Positions 1-12,075 of a stretch of 64,000 nucleotides of DNA are shown here, piece after piece. Position numbers and translations under genes: made by a program. Each line of letters opens with the position of its first letter. Within the stretch, counting starts at the first letter, position 1. The stretch spans positions 3,983,699 to 4,047,698 of the forward strand of contig JABAKD010000026.1 in the NCBI GenBank assembly GCA_012845835.1, in the 5' to 3' direction. Below the pieces are notes generated by a model. That model made no database searches. It saw only the letters and a program-made list of their open reading frames with translations, and had not been told where the DNA came from. Origin of the DNA: Undaria pinnatifida. Its lineage: Eukaryota; Sar; Phaeophyceae; Laminariales; Alariaceae.

Positions 1-3000
1 CACGTGGGTCACCTCATGGGCCGGGCAGGACGGCCTGTGAAACACGTGGGCCACCTCATGGGCTGGGCAGACTGTCCCGTGAAACACGTGGGCCACCACA
101 TGGAGTGGGCAGGGCGGCCCGTGAAACACGTCGGCCATGTCATGGGATGGGGAGTGCGGTCCGAGAAACACGTGGGTCACCTCATGGGCTGGGCAGGACG
201 GCCTGTGAAGTACGTGGGCCACCCCAGGGGCTGGGCAGGGTGGCCTGTAAAACACGTTGCCCACCACATTGGCTGGGCAGAGTGACCCGTGAAACACGTG
301 CCCCTCTCTTAAGGGCCGGGCAGGGCGGCGCGTGAAACACGTGGGCCACGTCATCGGCTTGGCAAGGTGGCCTATGGTACACGTTGCCCACACCATGAGC
401 TAGGCAGAGATGCCCGTGATACCCGCGGACCGACTCATTGGCTGAGCTGGACAGCCTGTGAAACACGCAAGCCACCTCATAGGCTTGGGGGGGCGCACAT
501 GGGCCACCTCATGGGCTGGGCATGGCCGTCGGTGATATACGTAGGCCACTTCATGGGCTGGGCAGAGTGGCCCGTGAAACACGTGGGCCAGCACATGGGC
601 TGGGCAGAGTGGGCCGTGATATCCGTGGGCCAACTCATTGGCTGAGCGGGGCGGCCTGTGAAATTCGCGAACCACCTTATGGGCTGAACAGAGAGGCCAG
701 TGTAACACGTGAGTCACCTCATGGGCTGAGCAGGGCGGCCCGTGAAACACGTGGGCCACCTCATGGGCCGGGAAGGACGGCCCGTGAAACACGTGGCCCA
801 CTTCATGGGCTGGGCGGGTGGCCCGTTGAAACACGTGGGCCACGTCACGGGTTGAGCAGAATGGCCCGTGAAACACGTGGGCTTTCTCTTCGGCTGAGCA
901 GGGCGGTCCGTGAAACACGTAGGCCGTGAAATACGTGGGCCACCTCATGGGCTGGGCATGACGCTCGGTGAAATACGTAGGCCACTTCATGGGCTGGGCA
1001 GAGTCGCCCGTGAAACACGTGGGCCACCACATGGGCTGGGCAGGGCGGCCCGTGAAACACGTCGGCCATGTCATGGGATGGGGAGCGCGGTCCGTGAACC
1101 ACGTGTGTCACCTCATGGGCCGGGCAGGACGGCCTGTGAAATACGTGGGCCACCTCATGGGCTGGCAGAGTGCCCCGTTAAACACGTGGGCCACCACATG
1201 GGCTGGGCAGGGCGGCCCGTGAAACACGTCGGCCATGTCATGGAATGGGGAGCGCGGTCCGTGAAACACGTGGGCCACCTCATGGCCCGGGCAGGACGGC
1301 CTGTGAAACCCGTGGGCTATTTTATGTGCTGGGCGGCGCGGCCTGTGGAATACATTGCCCACCTCAGGGGCTGGGCAGAGTGGCCTGCGAAACACGTTGG
1401 CCACCACATGGGCTGGGCAGAGTGGCCCGTGATACCCGTGGGCCAACTCATTGGCTGGGCAGGACGGCCTGTGAAACACGCGAGCCACCTTATGGGCTGA
1501 GCGGAGAGGCCAGTGTAACACGTGAGCCACCTTATAGGCTGGGCAGAGCGGCCCGTTATGCACATGGGCTATCGCATGGCCTTAGCAGGGTGGCCCGTGA
1601 AACACGTGAGCCACCTCATGGGCTGGGCGGGTGGCCCGTTGAAACACGTGGGCCACGTCTCGGGTTGAGCACAATGGCCCGTGAAACACGTGGGTCTTCT
1701 CATGGGCTGAGCAGGGCGGTTTGTGAAACACGTAGGCCGTGAAATACGTGGGCCACCTCATGGTCTGGGCATGACGCTCGGTGAAATACGTAGGCCTCCT
1801 CATGGGCTTGGCAGGGTGGCCCGTGAAACACGTGGGCCACCACACAGGTTGGGCAGGGCGGCCCGTGAAACACGTCGGCCATATAATGGGACGGGGAGCG
1901 CGGTCCGTGGAACACGTGGGTCACCTCATGGGCCGGGCAGGTCGGCCTGTGAAACACGTGGGCCACCTCATGGGCTGGGCAGAGTGTCCCGTGAAACACG
2001 TGGGCCACCACATGGGTTGGGCAGGGCGGCCCGTGAAACACGTCGGCCATGTCATGGGATGGGGAGCGCGGTCCGAGAAACACGTGGGTCACCTCATGGG
2101 CTAGGCAGGACATCCTGTGAAGTACGTGGGCCACCCCAGGGGCTGGGCAAAGTGGCCTGTGAAACACGTTGCCCACCACATGGGCTGGGCAGAGTGGCCC
2201 GTGAAACACGTGGACGCTCTAAAGGGCTGGGCAGGGCGGCGCGTGAAACACGTGGGCCACGTCATGGGCTTGGCAAGGTGGCCTGTGATACTCGTTGGCC
2301 ACCTCATGGGCTAGGCAGAGATGCCCGTGATACCCGCGGACCAACTCATTGGGTGAGCTGGACAGCCTGTGAAACACGCAACCCACCTCATAGGCTTGGG
2401 GGGGCGGCCTGTGTAACAGGTGGGCCACCTCATGGGCTGGGCATGGCGATCGGTGAAACACGTAAGCCACCTCATGGGCTGGACAGAGTGGTCCGTGAAA
2501 CACGTGCGACACCTCATGGGGTAAGCAGAGAAGCCAGTCAAACACGTGAGCCACCTCATGGGTTGGCTAGGGTGGCCCGTGATACACGTGGGCCATCTCA
2601 TGGCCTTGGCAGGGCGGTCCGTTAAACACGTGGGCCACCTTATGAGCCGGGCAGGACGGCCTGTGAAACACGTGGGCCACCTTATGGGCTGGGCGAGGCG
2701 GCCTGTGAAACACGTGGGCCACCTCAGGCCCTGGGCAGAGTGGCCTGTGAAACACGTTAGCCACCCCATGGGCTGGGCAGAGTGGCCCGTGAATCCCGTG
2801 GGCCAACTCAGTGGCTGGGCAGGAAGACCTGTGAAACACGCAAGCCGCCTCATGGGTTGATCGGAGAGGCCAGTGAAACACGTGAGCCACCTCATGGGCT
2901 GAGCAGGGCGGCCCGTGATACACGTGGGCCACCTCGTGGCCTTAGCAGGGCGGCCCGTGAAACACGTGGGCCACCTTATGGGCTACGCGGATGGCCCGTT

Positions 3001-5204
3001 GAAACAAATGGGCCACGTCACGGGTTGAGCACAATGGCCCGTGAAACACGTGGGCCATCTCATGGGCTGAGCAGGGCGCTCCGTGAAACACGTGGGCCGT
3101 GAAATACGTGGGCCACCTCATGGGCTGGGCATGACGCTCGGTGAAACGCGTAGGCCACTTCATGGGCTGGGCAGAGTGTCCCGTGAAACACGTGGGCCAC
3201 CACATGGGTTGGGCAGGGCGGCCCGTGAAACACGTCGGCCATGTCATGGGATGGGGAGCGCGGTCCGTGAAACACGTGGGCCACCTCATGGGCTGAGCAG
3301 AAAAGCCAGTGAAACACGTGAGCCACCTCATGGGCTGAGTAGGGTGGCCCGTGATACACGTGGGCCACCTCATGGGCCCGGCAGGACGGCCTGTAAAACA
3401 CGTGGGCCACCACATGGGCTGGGCGGGGCGGCCTGTGAAAAACGTGAGCCACCCCAGGGGCTGGGCAGAGTGGCCTGTGAAACACGTTGGCCACCAGATG
3501 GGCTTGGCAGAGTGACCCGTGATACCCGTGGGCCAACTCATCGGCTGGGCAGGAGGGCCTGTGAAATACGCGAGCCACCTCATGGGCTGGGCAGAGTGGC
3601 CCGTGAAACATGTAGGCCCCCTTAAGGGCTGGGCAAGCCGGCGCGTGAAATACGTGGGCCACGTCATGGGCTCGGCAAGGCGGCCTGTGATACACGTTGG
3701 CCACCTCATGGGCTGGGCAGAGATGCCCGTGATATCCGCGGGCCAACTCATTGGCTGGGCTGGACAGCCTGTGAAACACGCAAGCCACCTCATAGGCTTG
3801 GGGGGGCGGCCTGTGTAACACGTGGGCCACCTCATGGGCTGGGCATGGCGGTCGGTGAAACACGTAAGCCACCTCATGGGCTAGACAGAGTGGTCCGTGA
3901 AACACGTGCGCCATCTCATGGGGTAAGCAGAGAAGCCAGTCAAACACGTGAGCCACCTCATGGGTTGGCTGGGGTGGCCCGTGATACACGTGGGCCATCT
4001 CATGGCCTTGGCAGGGCGGTCCGTAAAACACGTGGGCCACCTTATGAGCTGGGCAGGACGGCCTGTGAAACACGTGGGCCACCTTATGGGCTGGGCGAGG
4101 CGGCCTGTGAAACACGTGGGCCACCTCAGGGTCTGGGCAGAGTGGCCTGTGAAACACGTTAGCCACCCCATGGGCTGGGCAGAGTGGCCCGTGAATCCCG
4201 TGGGCCAACTCATTGGCTGGGCAGGACGACCTGTGAAACACGCAAGCCGCCTCATGGGTTGAGCAGAGAGGCCAGTGAAACACGTGAGCCACCTCATGGG
4301 CTGAGCAGGGCGGCCCGTGATACAGGTGGGCCACCTCGTGGCCTTAGCAGGGCGGCCCGTGAAACACGTGGGCCACCTTATGGGCTAGGCGGATGGCCCG
4401 TTGAAACACGTGGGCCACGTCACGGGTTGATCACAATGGCCCGTGAAACACGTGGGGCATCTCATGGGCTGAGCAGGGCGCTCCGTGAAACACGTGGGCC
4501 GTGAAATACGTGGGCCACCTCATGGGCTGGGCATGACGCTCGGTGAAACGCGTAGGCCACTTCATGGGCTGGGCAGAGTGTCCCGTGAAACACGTGGGCC
4601 ACCACCCAGGTTGGGCAGGGCGGCCCGTGAAACACGTCGGCCATGTCATGGGATGGGGAGCGCGGTCCGTGAAACACGTGGGCCACCTCATGGGCCGGGC
4701 AGGACGGCCTGTGAGACACGTGTGCCACTCAATTGGCTGGGCGGGGCGGGTTGTGAAGCACGTGGGCCACCTCAAGGGCTGGGCAGAGTGGCCTGTGAAA
4801 CACGTTTGCCACCGCATGGGCTGGGCAGAGTGGCCCGTGATACCCGTGGGCCACCAAATAGGTTGGGCAGGAGGGCCTGTGAATCACGCGAGTCACCTCA
4901 TGGGTTTGGCAGAGTAGCCCGTAAAACACGTGGGCCCGGTCAAGGGCTGGGCAGGGCGGCCCATGAAACACGTCTGCCACCTAATGGGCTAGGCAGGGTG
5001 GCCCGTGAAACACGTGGGCCACCTCAGGGGCTGCGCAGGGCGGTCCGTGAAAAACGCGAGCCACCTCATGGGCTGGGCAGGGTGGCCTGTGAAACACGTC
5101 GGCCACTTCATGGGCTGGTTGAGGCGGTCCGTGAAACACGTGGGCCACTTCATGGGCTGGCCAGAGTGGCCCGTGAAACACGTTGGCCACGTCATGGGCT
5201 CGGC
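1..5204. repeat. 42-bp tandem minisatellite array, about 124 units
   Basis: Direct reading shows a unit of 42 bp repeated from the first base to about 5204, with consensus pieces CACGTGGGCCACCTCATGGG, then CTGGGCAGAGTGGCCCGTGAAA. Most units carry the palindrome CACGTG (an E-box/G-box core) and an imperfect inverted repeat GGCCCGTG-AAA-CACGTGGGCC. Since 42 is a multiple of three and the unit lacks stops in several frames, long reading frames appear on both strands as 14-residue repeats; these are by-products, not genes. The array is cut by the window edge. It has a higher-order period marked by four 16-bp partial units at 910, 1723, 3083 and 4485. Confidence 0.97.
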
Positions 5205-5215
5205 CTCTCGGCAGA

Positions 5216-5560
5216 GTGACCTGGCCCATCAAGTTTGGAGTCGATGGGTTGCGGCCCGGCCCGGCCTATAACAAGTTTCAAATCTTAGGCCGCGACCCAG
5301 CCCGGTTCATCAAATATTCACACGACGGGCCGCGGCCCGGACACGCCTATTTTTTTTTTCAGGCTTGACGGGCCGCTGTCGGGCCCGGCCCATCCCAGTT
5401 TGAAACTTGTCCGCCCGGCCCGGCCCTGCCCATCATATTTTCAAAATTCTGGGCCCGGCGCGGCCCTGCCTATCACATTTTTTAAACGCTTGACCCGGCC
5501 TATCACATATATACAGTTTTCTAATCGGGCTGCCCGACCCGGCCTGCACTTTTGGTCCAT
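5216..5560. repeat. Degenerate GC-rich tandem repeat (GGCCCGGCCC type)
   Basis: Several units of roughly 40-50 bp combine a GGCCCGGCCC-like block with an AT-rich block such as CATCATATTTTCAAA. The repeat lies between the 42-bp array and the duplicated segment. Fewer units of the same repeat occur at 28846-29010, at the left edge of the second copy of the segment. It may have been the site of recombination for the duplication. Confidence 0.8.
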
Positions 5561-6167
5561 GGCATGCCCTTCAGGTAAGTATTAATAGTAATGTATTACA
5601 ACAACACACGCAGAACATCACTCCATTCAAAATAACACAAACCAATCACGACACTCATGCGTCTACCTGACATGTACTACAACCCTTGAAACCAGCAGTG
5701 CCAGTATGCATGGGTGCAAATATAGAGAACCCATCTCCCCAATAATGATCGTCTTCTTGTTTCGTGTCGTTGTGTACGAGCAGATCGACTGCGTGGGTCT
5801 AATGCTTGAGATGACACGCAAACACGAACAATCATCATACCGTGCCAGGCACAGCCAAACCAGTATCTACACCTCGCTCGTTGCACAACTCCACGTGAGG
5901 CCATCGTCTCAGATCCTGAAACGGCCTCAACGAATAAAAGTATTGACCACGCACAAGCAAGAACAATCGTATGAGTATTTCTCTAATATGTCACTCAGAG
6001 AACCGGACTCCGCTGACTATTGACTGACGTCAGACACGGTTTGAAAAACTACCATTGACTATCATGGTATCCCAGAAGGACATCAATCCGCTCGATAGGA
6101 AACATTCCATCCATTTTTGATTGGCGGCGTCATCTATTCACAAGGTTGCGCACGCTCACGGGCTCAC

Positions 6168-6248
6168 CTCCACCAAGAGAGGCCTCGTTGTCCGCGAATA
6201 TCACACCCCCGATTGCAGCTAACATGGATCCTAGAAGGTACACGGCCC
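6168..6248 (-). CDS. Pmp-repeat exon (duplicated segment, copy 1)
   Basis: An 81-bp exon is bounded on the minus strand by acceptor ATTGCAG and donor GTGAGC. It enters and leaves in phase 1, completing a Gly codon at each end. The translation reads GAVYLLGSML, then AAIGGVIFADN, then EASLGGG, matching the Pmp-type pattern of a GG-A-[IV]-Y start and an F-x-x-N core. Such repeats build beta-helical, usually cell-surface or secreted proteins. This exon is identical in the second copy. Confidence 0.7.
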
Positions 6249-7277
6249 CTGCAATGTGTATCAAACATGATAAAACAAGCTCCGCGTGCGTCAATCCGGT
6301 GTGTGTATGAATGCTGTTGTTGAGAAACGGGTCAAGGCGAGGAAGAGATGAAGTTCCTGGCAATAGTTGTGGACAAGGCTCTCATACGAAGCCCTGAAGA
6401 CTTACAAAGCACTCTCATTACCCAAACCGTTCGGAGAGACGAACATACATGCAACCAATATTTTTGATGATAGGCGATCGTGGCAGCAGCGATAGAAGCG
6501 ATAGTACTGTAAGCTAGCATCTTCTATCTTTGAGTCCCGACATCACCGCCTTTTAGAGGTGAAATCGTGTCAGAATCATACAAGACAAGATTGTTTCCCC
6601 AGCAGGGTTTGGTCTAAATGTTAATATCCTGGTAACTGGTGATTGATTGCACGACGTGATAATTGTATGACTAGTAATAGTGAGGACAAGGGTACACGTG
6701 CTAGTAATAGTAATAGCATACTATCAATAATATTATAAATAGTACCAACAGTACGGTAGAGACGCACTCTTCTTTCTCTGGAGGTGGTCACTTGATTGAG
6801 GAGTTCCATAATCCACCAGAAAAATGATTTCAAGCAAGCCGACAGTGCTAGAAAGTGCTTTCAGCCATTGTGATGAAAAACCCGTGGCCCAGATACACGA
6901 AACAATCATCTTGGGATTGAGAGATTGAGGGATTGAGGGATTGACCCGGGCAAGCATATCGTATTATTGATTTGGTTCGCTATCTTCTGCGGGTCCAAAC
7001 GAAACAATTTCTTGACAAGAAAACCGGTACACAGCTCGTGCAGATGCTTTGAATGAGACCTAGTATCCGCGACCGCATATCAGCATGGTAGCGAAAGCTA
7101 CACGACTAAAGAGCACGCCCGCCAAATTGTGTACGCGTTCGTGGTTTACCCGTACCAAGCTCTCGATGTATGCGCGGAAAGTTACAGGTAGTTCCTGGAA
7201 GCCCCCAAGCCACAACCACTCCTTCAAACCGTCAGCACCCTCCCCTAATTTCGGATCGCTTTCACGAAGACTCACAC

Positions 7278-7355
7278 CTCCAGAATCTGCCGAATTCCGA
7301 GAAAACCTTGAATCGCCGACCAACGCCACGGAGGAAGACATGGACGCGATAGCAC
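7278..7355 (-). CDS. Pmp-repeat exon (duplicated segment, copy 1)
   Basis: A 78-bp exon lies between acceptor TTTCTAG and donor GTGTGAG, again phase 1 on both sides. It encodes GAIASMSSSVALVGDSRF followed by SRNSADSGG, with the F-S-R-N core and closing GG of the repeat. It can be joined in frame to the neighbouring phase-1 exons. Confidence 0.65.
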
Positions 7356-8579
7356 CTAGAAAAGCCAGAGCGCAAAGTTGGGAAGTTGTGGACCGATAAT
7401 ACGGAGTTATGTCCCCGCAGTACTTCTGGTGCAGCAGTACACGACGTACGTATAGGATAACGCCAGCTGAGCTCTAATTCGACCTATTCATATTTTCAAA
7501 ATATGACGTGCCTACAAATCTGCCAACCAAATTCCTAGTTATCACGGTCCACACTCTTCATATTTTTTCAAAACATACGCCATGACCGCGGAGCGCCAGC
7601 ATGCAATTTTTTCCGTGAAATATGTGTAACACCAGTCTCGAGCTTCAGCCGGCCTCGGATGTGGTCTAGAGCGTCCTAGGCGAGTGGATTGTCGATTACC
7701 AGGACGCGAAACGAAGAGGAGAGGAGCAAAGTCAGGGATTCGGCAGAAAACATTTTCACGAAGTACGCAGTCCAAACATATGTTTTTCTGCGTCTGTGAT
7801 CACAGGGTTTGGGATGTTCAGATCGATCCATAAATCATTAGCTTAAATTTTTTTTTCAGGGTCAACGCTTGTCGATCGTTTAGGGAAATGCTAAACGGAG
7901 TGCTGGACCCGGCAGCACCGCCGAACGATGGACACATGCGCGAATCATGAACATATAGTCGGTCGAAACGGTTAGACTTGCCTAAAATGTCTGGCACGAC
8001 GACAAAACAAAGTAACATTATATCGACCAGGAGAAACAATGCGGAGCTTGTTCATCAGTCACAGCTACGAGTAAGGCCTAAGCTCATGTCCGCTTTTCTT
8101 ATCGGGCATGAATACTACAACAAACGCGCAAACGAGGCAGGTACCAATGCTCGCAGACTGGCATGTTCTACGAGGTATTGGTATACGTCCCAGTGTGGAT
8201 GCCATAGATAGCATCGACAGAAGCGAGCCTAAACGGTCTCGTTGCTTTCGTTGCTTGTCGCATGTTGTCCCATAAGCATGATACACAGAAAAACTGGTGT
8301 TCATCGGCGCTCTGTTTCCGGGTACGCGAGTAAGTGTGGTCAGCTTAAGCTTTACTTTGCCCCATCTATCTGCCGGAGAATAATAATATAAAAATTACTA
8401 CAACCCTAACGACTACCAGGTACAAACATAGTAGTCGACGGTGTCATAAGGGAACGTTGAAGTGAAGCATTGTTTTGCTTGACGGTTAAGGATTTGCCGT
8501 GCTTTTATGAAAAACAAGAACACGCGCCTGCATAAGCAACACGCAAACCTCACACGACTTGGCAGGCTGTTTGAGCGAC

Positions 8580-8627
8580 CTCCAGATCTCCGTGTTTTGT
8601 TCGCCGGTTTGGCATTGCTAATGCAAC
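8580..8627 (-). CDS. Possible shortened Pmp-repeat exon
   Basis: A 48-bp stretch follows an acceptor-like GGCAG and ends before a weak donor-like GTCGCT, in the same phase 1 as its neighbours. It would encode GCISNAKPANKTRRSGG. It is much shorter than the 78-81 bp exons and the donor is poor, so it may be a relic or chance. The second copy differs by one base that changes Ser to Pro. Confidence 0.25.
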
Positions 8628-8929
8628 CTGCCGGCTTCTTGCTGCTGCGTTGCTTAGGTGTCGAGATGCCTCAACGGCAGCCATTTAATGCATGTCATGC
8701 AGAGAGCGAGGTTTGAGCCAATTGCGCACGGCGGAGGCTGTGGGAGATGAGTGGGCCCCGGTCAAAATGATCTTGCTCGACTGAAGACATGGGTATCCTT
8801 CTGATTATGGATACATGTATACATCTGTGTGTGCGTGTCCTTTAGTGCTGCCAGTTGGCTGGACATGAATCCACGACTAGGTTTCTATTGGTTAGATGCT
8901 ACTGCTTGTTGAGTTGCTGTCGTATCGGC

Positions 8930-8950
8930 TACCAGGTATCATACCTGGTA
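8930..8950. repeat. Perfect palindrome built from the TACCAGGTA motif
   Basis: Arms TACCAGGTAT and ATACCTGGTA surround a single C. The 9-mer TACCAGGTA and its complement recur many times in the window. The palindrome is also present in the second copy at 32388. Confidence 0.9.
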
Positions 8951-9370
8951 TGATATATGATAAATTGTATATGATGCGATGTGATACCTTGTACTATTTC
9001 GGTGTCCATATCTGAATTATGGATGGTTTATTCTTGTCTGAGGTCCTGCGTGTGCACTGAAGTCAAACGCTTTAGGTTTATGCCGCCGGGGGTGATCTCC
9101 CAGGACGAGGGGATTGGCTTGCTTCGCTCGCCCGAATATGGTCGACCCAAGTCATTTGTATCGTTGGCTTCGCCACCGAACAAATACCCAGCCGTACAAC
9201 CTACCCATCCCACTACAAGCGGCCCTACTGTTCCAATGAGGCGAGGCATAGCCCCAAACGTCATACCGTTTTCTTTATGCCTGCTATCGAGAATTGGACA
9301 CGCAGAGTCCGAGGATAATACGATACGAAACACCAGGTACGACATACGCACTAACATGACTCCCTCTTAC

Positions 9371-9451
9371 CTCCCCCCTGTGAGGCGGAGTTTCCTGTGA
9401 ACGTTGTGATGCCGTCGATGATCATCGTTGATTCGTAAGCCTGGATGGCAC
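9371..9451 (-). CDS. Pmp-repeat exon (duplicated segment, copy 1)
   Basis: An 81-bp exon has acceptor GGTGCAG and a strong donor GTAAGA, phase 1 at both ends. The product reads GAIQAYESTMIIDGITTF, then TGNSASQGGG. The I-D-G-x-T-x-F-x-x-N-x-A-S-x-x-GG core is a clear Pmp-type repeat. It is identical in the second copy. Confidence 0.78.
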
Positions 9452-10039
9452 CTGCACCATTTTGACGAGATGGAAGGGGACTCTTCGATCTCTCTTACAC
9501 ATGCCAAGTTTTCTGCATTGCTCCCGTTTTTTTTACGCTGAGGCATCCGTGGCCAGGGGGAGTCATTTGGTGCTTGCCTTAGTTATTGGACCATTGACCC
9601 GGCATCTGGGTCGTCCTTTTGAGACGGAGCACCGTTCTCAGATATCGCCGGGGGGAAGGGTAGCTATTTGGGAAAATTTGCCCCTACAAGTACTGTTGTA
9701 TGGTCATACCAGGTACAATGTATGAATCTATTTGTCAAGGAAAACGTGGCGACATTGGTATTGTCATACCTCGTATACGAACTGATTATGCGGGGTTGTG
9801 AATCTCAATGTTCACCACGACGTACAGTTTGTCACATACTAGGTACAAGCGAATCCTCAGCCAAAGAGAAGGTAAGTAGCGGGCAAGTGGCATCGAAGGC
9901 TGTGTGATGGCCCTCCGTCATTCTCCGATGGAGTCCACTGATACTGGGTTTCGGACCCGCCTGCCCGCCTGCGCACACCAGGCCGTCGAACTTGTCTGGC
10001 GGTGAAAACAACATGAACGTTATCCGTACGAAACCGCAC

Positions 10040-10120
10040 CTGCAAAGGATGACATGCCATTGCTCGTGAAGGTCGTTTGGCCGTCGATGTTGAGCACAGA
10101 TGCATCCAAGTAAATCGCAC
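10040..10120 (-). CDS. Pmp-repeat exon (duplicated segment, copy 1)
   Basis: An 81-bp exon follows acceptor CTTGCAG and ends before GTGCGG, a weak donor that nevertheless gives the same length and phase as the other exons. It encodes GAIYLDASVLNIDGQTTF, then TSNGMSSFAG. The I-D-G and T-F-T-S-N positions line up with the exon at 9371. No further upstream exon was recognised between 10121 and 11596. Confidence 0.72.
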
Positions 10121-10270
10121 CTGCAAGAAGCGACATGGCGTGTTGTGGGAGCATTCTGACGAGCGAGATATCAAAACGGCTTCTCCGCGCCTCGGCTATC
10201 TCCCCAACATGCAACAGAGGCGAGCGAGAAATATCGAGGGTTCTCTGTAACTGCTCTCTTTAGCTGCAGT

Positions 10271-10336
10271 GACAAGGCGATAAGACAAGGCGATAAGACA
10301 AGGCGATAAGACAAGGCGATAGGACAATTCGATAAC
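10271..10336. repeat. 13-bp tandem repeat, five units
   Basis: Five units of GACAAGGCGATAA, the last degenerate, lie at the right end of the duplicated segment, just before the breakpoint at 10339. The same tract ends the second copy at 33729-33794. Confidence 0.95.
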
Positions 10337-10339
10337 AGG

Positions 10340-11596
10340 TAGCCTGGGTTTTAGTGGCAGCAGCACAATTTCCTACTATTTACAGGGTACACACCATGTA
10401 CATGTCATATATTTAAGGGGCGTGTTATTCTTGGTAGGGTACGTACGTTCGGCTTTGGAGCACCCCGGTAGCATGTTTAGGTATGTCCTATGATACCAGT
10501 TGGTTGATACTGCCCATATCCCATATCGCGTCCCCGATGCCAAACACGTACTGCAGTAACAATACCAGGTATGTAATTTTAGCATGTTCAAAGATATTGT
10601 AGCTGTCGCTAAAACGAGCGACAGCCCATTAGATGTAACTGTCGTCACACGTGTGCGTCCACGGGCCATTGGTTCGTGTGATTTTTTTTTTTCGAGTAGA
10701 GCGCTATTACGGGGGGACCGCAGGTGGGAATTAGTCTAAATTCAAGTTAAAGCGTACAAACACACAAACACACAAACACACGAACTTTTTTTTTCGAGTA
10801 GAGCGCTATTACGGGGAGACCGCAGGTGGGAATTAGAAATTCGCTTCGCCCGAATAATATACCCAGGTACCGTACTCGAGTAGTCACATTTTTTTATTCC
10901 AAAAGCTCGCCCGGTTGACGGGCACCCATGGTAACAGCACAGGGTATATGCCCGATCCTTATAGCATTCCAATCGGTTTTGAAGAAATACGCCCATCTGC
11001 GTCGCAGTCTTGGTTCCGAGTGAAGATGTTCATGTAGCGGGTATCTTGAGCAAAGGCCTTCGACATCTTACGTTAACCGTTCCCTACACGCAGCATACAC
11101 TCACGCCCCCCCGAAACCCAGCTGATTCGAAGAAATTTCTATAATTCCAGGCACAAACGCTGTGCGGGAACCAGTTAATCTGTATACAAGGTTTATCGTC
11201 TGTATGTAGGATGCTGACGGCACGCACGTCTGCTATACATTCTGCCAAGGGTATGTTAGGAAAGGCGCACCTGCTTAGGTATACCTGCGGGTAGGATACC
11301 TCGGCTATGTACCCGTACCCGACGCTTAGGTACGTTAAGTACGGCCCTAGATATCTTGCCTAAGTGCTACCCTACATGTAAGTTTTAGGTACGTACGTTA
11401 GGTATGGATGCTGTTGGTTGTCCTCATGGACACAACGGTTATGATCTACGTCTTATATAATGGAGTTCCATATGTTGGTAAGGGATTCATGTATACGGTG
11501 TAAGGGGACTACTTGGCCGGATGTTTTTCCGGTATGATTCACCATGAGTTGTCACTCGTAGGTCTGCTCCACATGAGACCGAGTCAGGCTCGATGG
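10340..11596. other. No gene recognised; direct repeats and GTACC-rich DNA
   Basis: A direct repeat of about 52 bp (poly-T, CGAGTAGAGCGCTATTACGG, then GACCGCAGGTGGG) occurs at 10682-10734 and 10786-10836 with an ACACAAAC microsatellite between. At 11230-11410 there is degenerate GTACC/TACCT-rich sequence like that at 24.6-26.1 kb. No convincing exon was seen on either strand. Confidence 0.7.
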
Positions 11597-11601
11597 GTCC
11601 G

Positions 11602-11915
11602 CGTTGATTATATTCTTGGATATGATGCGGATATGATGATGGTTGAGTATTGTAGGGGTTTCCAGCGATAGGTTGGCTACATCGCAGCGGTATATCGGGA
11701 TGGTGGAATGATTTTGGGTATTTCGCCGTCACTCCTCGTTGTTCTTCTTTTACCGAGTGAGTCTTCTCCTCTCTACGTGTGCCTTCGCTAGGAGCAACTT
11801 AATATATATATATGTAGGCTACGTCTTATACTTGTCTTTATACCGGTGATTTCACTACCCCACTATTGTCAGCTCAACGGGTAAGCCCTCTACGTTTCGT
11901 AGACATCAACAAACA
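11602..11915 (+). repeat. 5' LTR of copia-type copy A
   Basis: The 314-bp LTR begins CGTTGATTATA (family consensus TGTTGATTATA) and ends ATCAACAAACA. TGTTGAT and ATCAACA are an inverted repeat at the LTR ends. Its central part has drifted or been replaced relative to copy B, while the end block with CTCAACGGGTAAGCCCTCTACG is well conserved. It should contain the promoter and polyadenylation signals of the element. Confidence 0.88.
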
Positions 11916-11939
11916 CGATAATTATCGCGTACCGTACGC
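11916..11939. other. Two adjoining palindromes at the primer-binding position
   Basis: CGATAATTATCG directly abuts the LTR and runs into GCGTAC-C-GTACGC. Copy B has the same arrangement next to its 5' LTR (45905-45929). No TGG-initial tRNA-complementary site is visible here. Confidence 0.75.
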
Positions 11940-12075
11940 TGTACTATCCCTGTTCGAAGAAAATGGTGTTGAGTGACGTGGGCTTTTCTGCGGAAGAGAG
12001 CTACCTGGTAGCTGGAGATATCACAAAAACAGCCCTCCCTGTCAAAGGGAGCGAGCTGGGTGCCTTATTTGAACC

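Larger units (their letters stand above)
5395..10339. repeat. 4.9-kb segmental duplication, copy 1
   Basis: From about 5513 to 10339 the sequence is collinear with the second copy at a constant offset of 23,458 bp. By eye I count about 30 substitutions and no indels in roughly 4.8 kb. Left of 5513 the match continues to about 5395 through the GC-rich repeat with a 19-bp length difference. The right end is abrupt, after GATAACAGG. The segment holds minus-strand Pmp-repeat exons and introns, so it is part of a gene rather than a recognisable transposon: no terminal repeats or target-site duplications were seen. Confidence 0.95.

Noticed and set aside
400-4334. Long open frames of up to 424 codons with 14-residue repeats (HVFHGPPCPAHEVA and similar)
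   Set aside because: They come from a stop-free 42-bp tandem unit, appear on both strands and in several frames at once, and show no domain or codon-position bias by eye.
1-5204. CRISPR array
   Set aside because: Units are contiguous with no unique spacers, and the DNA is eukaryotic.
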